A stretch of 11,399 nt of DNA from an uncultured Prevotella sp. Its GTDB lineage: Bacteria; Bacteroidota; Bacteroidia; Bacteroidales; Bacteroidaceae. Numbering within the stretch: position 1 is the stretch's first letter; each line of letters begins with the position of its first letter. Below are positions 5,808 to 11,399 of this stretch, piece after piece. The stretch is taken from contig URFI01000057.1 of the NCBI GenBank assembly GCA_900547085.1, positions 1 through 11,399 on the forward strand. Reading direction: 5' to 3'. Below the pieces are notes generated by a model. The model worked only from the letters and a program-made list of their open reading frames with translations. It had not been told where the DNA came from and made no database searches. Position numbers and translations under genes: made by a program.

Positions 5808-8800
5808 ACTTTCATCGTAATAAGTGCTTTGACAAGCGTGTTCGATTTGTTATCTTTTGTGAGCAGATAAGTATATTTGTAATCGGATACCGCATACGAT
5901 ATAGGCGAACTGTTCACCAAATAGATGTTGCGAACATTAGCAAATTTCAGTATTCCCCGCACGTTGTTGGGATGCAATTTACCAATCTCATCCATCATAC
6001 AATGTAAGGTAAAGTCGCCAAACTTTCTCGACACCTTTTCCTTAAACACATTGATAAGCATGATGTTAACCATTGCTTTCACTAAAATATCCGTTCCATC
6101 CGAGCCCACATTCGATATTTTTTCAATCCAACCCGTATCGTTATCGTTTTCTTTGATGCGGAATTGCAGTTTGAAGGTATCGCTCAAAACCAACCTACTT
6201 CTGTTCGGATTCTCGTTTAAGCACACCATGAATTCAAACAATCGTTTGGTGACCCCTCTGTTGGTATCATCTCTTTGTTGTACAGATGAAAAAAGATTCA
6301 GTTCGCCAATGTCGTAGGTATGCTCGTCGTTAAAGGTTTTCATATCGTTGAGCAATATCATTAAGCGGTCGCTACTGGGCTGATTGCGCAAGGCAATTTC
6401 TTTAATTACGCCCGCAAAGTTACGCTCGTGGAAGTCGGCATTGATGTCGTTAATAATCTTTCCTATCTCACTGGCGTAGCTGTTAATGTTGCCCACCTCT
6501 TTTGATATGCGTTGCAAGATGTCGCCATATCTATTGCTAAGCCTCCTACTATATTCCTCTATTTTGTCATTATCAATAAAGTCGCACAAATTTTGCGCAA
6601 ATGCCATATAGTCATCATCTGTGTTTAATTGGGTTTTAAAGGCGAAAGTGTTCTTCGTAGAGAAGTAGCTTTTAAACCGATCTACGTTTTGTTTTAACGC
6701 ATCAGCCTTCCCAAGTTTGTCTAATAGGCTGTCTTTTAGTAATTGCAAAACCTGATCTGTAGGGTCTGTTGATGTCTTTGGTTTGACAGTTGTCCATTCA
6801 ATAGAAGTTTTGTTCTCTATAGATAGTTTGAAATTGTCAACCGCTGTCAACCCTTTTTCCAATTGTGTTTGTTCTGCTTCTTTATCCCTTATTTTTGTTT
6901 CAAACTGCAATTTCTGTTGTCCTAATCGACTACTTCTCAACCTAAACTTTTCATCCAACAGCGCCAATTCATTTTCCAACTTCCTCTTTTGCTCTTTCTT
7001 TTTATCCTCTTCGGGCAACCATTCTTCTACAAACGATAAATACTCGAAATATCGTTTGCGGTTGTTGTTTATAAAATCAAGCTCCCTTTGTAACGTTATC
7101 AGCTTATCGTTTATTTGTTGCAAAGCATCTGTATTCACCCCTTGTCCAGCCAACTCGCTGCTTTCTTGTATTTTTAACTGATCAATCTGACTATTGATAG
7201 CGGTGGTTTTTTCTTGGGTTTCTTGTAGCAATATTTCTATTTTGCTATCCTTATCTTTACGTTTTGCATTGTTGGCAGATGCGGATTCTTGTTCACAAGC
7301 TTTCAACTCCCGACTCCGTTTATTGCGCAATTTCTCTTTTTCTTGTTGGAAGGTAGATAGCTGTTCTTGCAGTTTACTGATTTGAAGGTCAATATTTTCT
7401 AATCTTTTTTGTTTTTCTTCCTCGTTTCGTTTATCCCAATTTTGCATTTTAACCTGTTCAACTTTTATCTGTTGGCCCATTTGTAGCAAATTGGCTTCTA
7501 ACGTTTGGTGTGCCATGCGTAGGTCTCTAATCTGTTTGGCATACCGATTTTCTATTTGTTGGATGTTCTCTTGGTTAGCAGTAGTATATTCATAAATACG
7601 CTTTTTATTTTCTTCAATCTCTTGTTCAGCATCTTGTTTTTCTGCTTTCAAATCGTCTGGTGTACGGAGTTCACGCTCTATATGCGATAAATCTACATCA
7701 ACTCCAAAGAGCGAAGCATTGTGCTGACTGCTCAATTGCGGGTGCAGCTGGTTGTTATACAATACATGTTGTTCGTCAACCACCTTGCCAATCGTTTGTT
7801 GCCAGCCCTGCTTATGCGTAGACAGCCACTCATAAAACGATCCCTTGTACTGTGCAAGAAGCTCATCAAGTTTCGCTATTTGTTGAGCAATCTTTTCATT
7901 CTTTTGGTCCAAGTCTTTCAGTTGAGCTTGCCATTCCTGCTCTATTTTTTGCCTTTCAGCTTCAGCTTCATGCCTCAGTTCATTGATTTTACTGCGATTT
8001 TTCTCCTTTTCAATTTCTGTTTTCCTATGTTGTTCACGCAGTTGATCTATATTATTTTTACATTGTTCCAACTCGTTGGCGTACAAATGCGTATTCTGAT
8101 ATATCAATCTTTTGCTCTTTGCAGCCGCCAAATCAATGTTAGCGATTTGTATTTTCTCATCAACAGTTTGACTTTCAACATCAAAATGCGCATAAATCTC
8201 TTTGTTTCGCTCCTCTTTTTGTTGTGTTATACGCTCCACTTCCCTGTTGTACACCGCTTGCAAAAGGTTTTTCTTTTCGTTGCAAGTGGTTTCAATAGTG
8301 CGAAGTTCTAATTGCAGTTTTTCTGTCAGTGCTGCGTATTTATCGGTGATACTCTTATGTTGAAGTGTTAGTTCTTCTTTATATCGTTTCTTATTCCCTA
8401 TTTCGTTTTTCACAAAATCCTCTTTCTCAATTCTGCTAACCACAGACAAGATATCGCTTTGCTGGTAAAACTTTCTTTTGTCAGCAATTTCTTTCAAACG
8501 AGCATCTACCGCTCCCAACTCACGATTTTTACCATCCTTCTGTTTGTTGTACTTGCCGCTTTCTTCTGAAATCAGTCTGTTGATACGCTCAAACTCTTCT
8601 TTTAATTTTCCGAATTCTTGATGTAACAAGGGCAAACGCTGCTCATCTCGTTGATAAGCATATACTAATTCGCTAATCAACTCTTTGATTTTAGCGGTAA
8701 TCATCAATAAGTTATGATAAGCCTTCTCCACTTTATCGGCATCTCTTCGCACCGTAACCACCCCATGCTTGTCGGTTTTATACCACAAATGAACGTCGTT

Positions 8801-9469
8801 GTATTCTTGTTCAAACGCCGACACCTGACTTCTATAATAAGCCAAATCAATAGAAATCTCGTCATCCGTCATCGAACTAATCATGGTGTTTTTGATGAAT
8901 TCGGCATCCAGCTTCGTGTTCAGAAACACATTTTGAATGGTTCGGGGAATGTTTTGATACTTATTGCTTTCTGCAATGGCATATTTACGAAACTCTGGTT
9001 GCACCTCATGTCGGTTTCCAAATATTATATCGCGATACTCCTCATACCTATCAATGATACGAGAAGTGTGTACCCCTTTGTCTATTTTTTGTTGTATGTG
9101 CATCCACTCGGTGTACACTTCACCTTGCTCGCTCATGAGTATCTCTCGCCGATAAGCACAGTCGATAAACCGAAAAGCCACCCTACCCCGATGCTTAAAG
9201 GCCAAAATGAAATACGCATTGGCATCTCTTATCACTTCGTAAACGATATAAGAGTTAGGGAAAGGAAAATAAAAAGCATCGAAAGACTGCTTTTCACGCG
9301 GAATACCCAACTTCAATTTGTCGGCGTTGTAGAAAAACAACAACGCTCGTAGCACCGTACTTTTACCGACACCTTGTGTTCCAACAAAGTGAACATTGCC
9401 GTCTACCTTTACTTCTGCATACGGAATGTGTGCGCTGTTGATGAAAACTATCTTATTCAGGTATCTCAT
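5804..9469 (-). CDS. jetC: Wadjet SMC-like ATPase JetC
   Basis: SMC/MukB-like motor of the Wadjet complex, 1221 residues. Walker A is GTQGVGKST at 30-38. The ABC signature region is SNVGSDGTD at 1119-1127, in place of the usual LSGGQ. Walker B is FTLHCMMDE, ending in Asp1160 and Glu1161. Between the head halves, residues about 255-540 and 610-885 are rich in Lys, Glu and Gln with heptad character, the two strands of a long antiparallel coiled coil. They flank a globular hinge at about 541-605 (YEWLSTHKQGWQQTIGKVVD through LFGVDVDL). A second break, ELAGQGVNTDAL at about 772-783, may be an elbow. The start overlaps jetB by 17 bases and is preceded by a perfect Shine-Dalgarno octamer. Rad50-like ATPases share the layout, but the four-gene context and the paired small subunits decide for JetC. 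Confidence 0.92.
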   Translation of the reverse strand: MRYLNKIVFINSAHIPYAEVKVDGNVHFVGTQGVGKSTVLRALLFFYNADKLKLGIPREKQSFDAFYFPFPNSYIVYEVIRDANAYFILAFKHRGRVAFRFIDCAYRREILMSEQGEVYTEWMHIQQKIDKGVHTSRIIDRYEEYRDIIFGNRHEVQPEFRKYAIAESNKYQNIPRTIQNVFLNTKLDAEFIKNTMISSMTDDEISIDLAYYRSQVSAFEQEYNDVHLWYKTDKHGVVTVRRDADKVEKAYHNLLMITAKIKELISELVYAYQRDEQRLPLLHQEFGKLKEEFERINRLISEESGKYNKQKDGKNRELGAVDARLKEIADKRKFYQQSDILSVVSRIEKEDFVKNEIGNKKRYKEELTLQHKSITDKYAALTEKLQLELRTIETTCNEKKNLLQAVYNREVERITQQKEERNKEIYAHFDVESQTVDEKIQIANIDLAAAKSKRLIYQNTHLYANELEQCKNNIDQLREQHRKTEIEKEKNRSKINELRHEAEAERQKIEQEWQAQLKDLDQKNEKIAQQIAKLDELLAQYKGSFYEWLSTHKQGWQQTIGKVVDEQHVLYNNQLHPQLSSQHNASLFGVDVDLSHIERELRTPDDLKAEKQDAEQEIEENKKRIYEYTTANQENIQQIENRYAKQIRDLRMAHQTLEANLLQMGQQIKVEQVKMQNWDKRNEEEKQKRLENIDLQISKLQEQLSTFQQEKEKLRNKRSRELKACEQESASANNAKRKDKDSKIEILLQETQEKTTAINSQIDQLKIQESSELAGQGVNTDALQQINDKLITLQRELDFINNNRKRYFEYLSFVEEWLPEEDKKKEQKRKLENELALLDEKFRLRSSRLGQQKLQFETKIRDKEAEQTQLEKGLTAVDNFKLSIENKTSIEWTTVKPKTSTDPTDQVLQLLKDSLLDKLGKADALKQNVDRFKSYFSTKNTFAFKTQLNTDDDYMAFAQNLCDFIDNDKIEEYSRRLSNRYGDILQRISKEVGNINSYASEIGKIINDINADFHERNFAGVIKEIALRNQPSSDRLMILLNDMKTFNDEHTYDIGELNLFSSVQQRDDTNRGVTKRLFEFMVCLNENPNRSRLVLSDTFKLQFRIKENDNDTGWIEKISNVGSDGTDILVKAMVNIMLINVFKEKVSRKFGDFTLHCMMDEIGKLHPNNVRGILKFANVRNIYLVNSSPISYAVSDYKYTYLLTKDNKSNTLVKALITMKV

Positions 9470-10010
9470 TCTTCACCTCCTCTGATATGGTTAAGCAGTC
9501 AACAAGTTCTTCCATGTAATGAAACGCATCTGTGATTACATACTGTTTTGTCACCTCACTAATAAGTTCGGCAAAGCCATTGTCGGTTAACTCTTTCATC
9601 AACCGCTCTATGATTTCCTGATGCGTACTGTGCCTGCCACGAAACAATTGTTCAGCCTTCTCTTTCAACTCAATATCCGAACTCAATCTTACCTCGATGT
9701 CTGACGTCATGAATTCAAAGCCTGACGAAAAGGTACCGTTGTATGTTTTCAAGAAATCAAGTATGTCAATCCATTGTGCCATGCGCTCTAATTTGCGTTG
9801 CATATCGGCCTTACTCTCTTTTCTGCAAAAATAAAAATACCCATTACCTCCCTCTAACAAAAAGCCAATGCCAGCATAATAGTCGGCATATTCTTGTTGA
9901 TGATCTTCCAACAAGTCGTAATAAGCCCTCATGTTTTGTGATGTGCTATTGCGTGAGATAAACATTCCCTTGCTTAATATGCTAAAAATTTCTTCGGTCT
10001 TTTTCATCAT
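9453..10010 (-). CDS. jetB: Wadjet subunit JetB (kite/MukE-like)
   Basis: Small accessory subunit, 185 residues, that in characterised Wadjet complexes binds the JetA kleisin and DNA like MukE or ScpB. The sequence is mixed helix and strand. AGIGFLLEGGNGYFYFCRK at about 46-64 reads as the beta-wing of a winged helix, the hallmark segment in MukE-like proteins. Residues about 128-170 (EIIERLMKELTDNGFAELIS onward) look like a second winged-helix repeat. The assignment rests mainly on size, the wing segment and position between jetA and jetC. The start overlaps the jetA stop by four bases (ATGA). A second ATG follows immediately, so the true start could be one codon later. No Shine-Dalgarno is seen, so translation is probably coupled to jetA. 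Its last codons carry the ribosome site of jetC. Confidence 0.82.
   Translation of the reverse strand: MMKKTEEIFSILSKGMFISRNSTSQNMRAYYDLLEDHQQEYADYYAGIGFLLEGGNGYFYFCRKESKADMQRKLERMAQWIDILDFLKTYNGTFSSGFEFMTSDIEVRLSSDIELKEKAEQLFRGRHSTHQEIIERLMKELTDNGFAELISEVTKQYVITDAFHYMEELVDCLTISEEVKNEIPE
9474..9481 (-). promoter_or_regulatory. Canonical Shine-Dalgarno octamer for jetC
   Basis: The minus strand reads AGGAGGTG at 9481-9474, an eight-base exact complement to the 16S rRNA tail, four bases before the jetC ATG at 9469. It lies within the last codons of jetB. It is unusual here because the other genes in the window lack Shine-Dalgarno sequences, as is typical of Bacteroidota, and it fixes the jetC start. 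Confidence 0.75.
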
Positions 10011-11206
10011 TTTGCCGGATAAATAAGTGGATACTCTATGTTTTGAGTAGTTTCAGTTTGATTCGTAAAACGCAATTCGCTTTCGTATTGTGTGGCTATT
10101 TGGCAGAATAGCACCAGCTTTTCTTCTATGTTCAATTCTCTTTTATACGCATGGTTCATCACGAAAGCAAACAAATGACTGCCTTGTGCTCTAAAGGCAT
10201 TCATCATTTCTTGCTGACTCACTACCGATATGCGTTCTTCTTGTTGCTGAATATAAGCCGCATCAATAGCTTTGGCAGCCGTTTTTTGCGCCTTGTTGGG
10301 CAACTTGATGCGTTGCATGACGTTTTGAAGAAGTTCTATCGCCCCATCTTCGTTGCGTAAATAGTTGATAGACAGCTTGAGCCTGTATCCCGCTTGTGGC
10401 TCTATCCACACAGGATTCGTCTGCCCCATCACTATTTTCACATTGGTATGCTCTTCCCAAGTAAGTTGATCTTTCAGGTATTTTATTTGCTGAATTTTCT
10501 TGAAAAGTTTATTTTGGTAGTCAATGAAATTCAGATAGCCAATAATCTGTCTGTCAATTTCCAACAAATTGTGATAAACCTCATTCAGCTGTAGTTTCAC
10601 ATCTGTCACCACGCTGCGCAACTGTACATCCATGGCTTGCGCAAAAAACACGGGTTGGCCTACGTCGATTACCTTCTCAACTTCCTTGATAAGCGTTGCA
10701 ATGGTGTCACGTTTCTCGTCCAAATGGATGAGCCTTGCTCTCTTGACAAGATAATTAGGCTCGTTTTTATACGTATTGTCCACATTTCGTTTCAGGTCTA
10801 TCACGTTGCGAACAGTGGTAAGCGCAATGTTTTTCAGAATCTTTCTTACCTTTTTGTGATATTCCATGCGACGGCGCTCATTATTCTCTTTCAGATAGTA
10901 TTCAATATTCTCATTGAGCGTTGTGATATATTCTGCCACCGAAGCCGTGTTGATTTGTTCGTTTACCTCTAACACTTCTTCAAAGAATTGCAGATACACG
11001 TCTTCCATTTCCAAGTAGTTGCCCGATTCGTGTATCATGCCATAGTCTATCAAAAACCTGATTCGTTCTTCTTTATAGTCAACCAATTCTCGTGCATAGT
11101 CGGTCTTGAAAGAGAACGATTTGCGTTTGGCGAACATCTCGCGCAGCAATGTCTTCTCTCTTCCCAATACTTTGATCAGCTCTTCTATGGAACGAAATGT
11201 TTTCAT
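10007..11206 (-). CDS. jetA: Wadjet kleisin-like subunit JetA
   Basis: First gene of the jet operon, 399 residues. In Wadjet, JetA is the MukF-like kleisin that bridges the two JetC heads and holds JetB. The N-terminal 90 residues are helical with a winged-helix-like close (ERIRFLIDYGMIHESGNYLE at 47-66, then a short strand). Residues about 95-265 are long charged helices, fitting the kleisin helical bundle and neck. The C-terminal part from about 270 contains strand-like YRLKLSINYL and ends in a small domain expected to contact a JetC head. It does not look like the DUF3375 JetA of type I; it most resembles the JetA/DUF5716 group as I remember it, so a non-type-I system is likely. Identification rests on operon position and overall architecture more than on motifs. 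The ATG at 11206 is the first plausible start; no Shine-Dalgarno is visible. Confidence 0.82.
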   Translation of the reverse strand: MKTFRSIEELIKVLGREKTLLREMFAKRKSFSFKTDYARELVDYKEERIRFLIDYGMIHESGNYLEMEDVYLQFFEEVLEVNEQINTASVAEYITTLNENIEYYLKENNERRRMEYHKKVRKILKNIALTTVRNVIDLKRNVDNTYKNEPNYLVKRARLIHLDEKRDTIATLIKEVEKVIDVGQPVFFAQAMDVQLRSVVTDVKLQLNEVYHNLLEIDRQIIGYLNFIDYQNKLFKKIQQIKYLKDQLTWEEHTNVKIVMGQTNPVWIEPQAGYRLKLSINYLRNEDGAIELLQNVMQRIKLPNKAQKTAAKAIDAAYIQQQEERISVVSQQEMMNAFRAQGSHLFAFVMNHAYKRELNIEEKLVLFCQIATQYESELRFTNQTETTQNIEYPLIYPAK

Positions 11207-11399
11207 GTTCGGTTGAATGGTCTTATCGTCTATGGCACGTTAGGCGAAACATGATGAGCAACTGACTTCTTTTTTTTCACGATTTAGTGGATGTGTTTCT
11301 ACATGGTTGGACGTTCAGTTGTGCAAAGGGGTTGCCTTCAAGAACAGACTTACACAAAAAACAGCCTTTGATGACTGATGATAGAAAGAATCAAGTGCG
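11207..11399. other. Upstream region of jetA, no gene seen
   Basis: The 193 bases upstream of jetA hold no convincing ORF on either strand. The jet promoter should lie here or just beyond the window. The best partial match on the minus strand is CCCCTTTGCA around 11321-11330, which has TTTG but lacks the TA of the -7 box. An 8-base A-run on the minus strand (11277-11270) lies in the presumed leader. I see no inverted repeat typical of a repressor operator. Confidence 0.4.

Noticed and set aside
7721..8311. Plus-strand open frame of 196 codons opposite jetC
   Set aside because: It lies wholly antisense to the coiled-coil part of jetC. Its Leu/Phe-rich sequence is the expected complement of Lys/Glu/Gln codons, and it has no domain features.
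8714..9352. Plus-strand open frame of 212 codons opposite the jetC head
   Set aside because: It is antisense to the conserved ATPase head, which has clear Walker motifs, and has no ribosome site or recognisable protein features.
11270..11300. Short GTG-started frame with a Lys run ahead of jetA
   Set aside because: It is about 16 codons long, has no ribosome site, and its Lys codons come from a simple A-run.
11321..11330. CCCCTTTGCA as the jetA promoter
   Set aside because: It lacks the TA of TAnnTTTG, and the nearest upstream TTTG is about 23 bases away, so the match is too weak to annotate.
1..11399. tRNA, rRNA, CRISPR array, transposase or integrase
   Set aside because: I looked on both strands and saw no cloverleaf, no regularly spaced direct repeats and no recombinase motifs.

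Overview
The window looks like chromosomal DNA of a Bacteroidota bacterium, most likely Prevotella or a close relative. The grounds are promoter boxes of the Bacteroidota form TAnnTTTG, A-rich leaders with almost no Shine-Dalgarno sequences, and protein sequences of Bacteroidales character. The genus is an inference. Every gene I can support reads on the minus strand, so transcription runs from high to low coordinates.

Right half (about 4959-11206): a complete, tightly overlapped four-gene operon, jetA-jetB-jetC-jetD, recognised as a Wadjet-type SMC defence system. JetA is a kleisin-like subunit, JetB a small winged-helix (kite/MukE-like) subunit, JetC a 1221-residue SMC ATPase and JetD a compact Toprim nuclease. 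In characterised Wadjet systems, JetABC extrudes DNA loops and JetD cuts circular DNA small enough to be fully reeled in, which restricts plasmids. All catalytic motifs I can check are present. The gene junctions overlap by 4, 17 and 4 bases. The operon is clearly AT-richer than the genes to its left, which suggests horizontal acquisition.

Middle (about 1323-4772): a divergent UDP-GlcNAc 2-epimerase-family gene (wecB-like), a YdfG-like short-chain dehydrogenase and a MATE efflux transporter, all GC-richer. The epimerase homologue lacks three of the four residues known to be catalytic in E. coli WecB. A strong intrinsic-terminator structure ends only three bases before the dehydrogenase start codon, so expression of the two downstream genes may depend on read-through or attenuation.

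Left (1-1322): the N-terminal 219 residues of a copper-type P1B ATPase (copA), cut by the window edge. Its leader holds a TAnnTTTG box, a possible 19-codon leader ORF and a degenerate 8-base tandem repeat. About 430 bases between copA and the MATE gene hold no convincing gene and may be a dispersed Prevotella intergenic element.

The system of interest is the Wadjet operon. The flanking genes look like ordinary housekeeping or accessory genes, and nothing in the sequence ties them to it.
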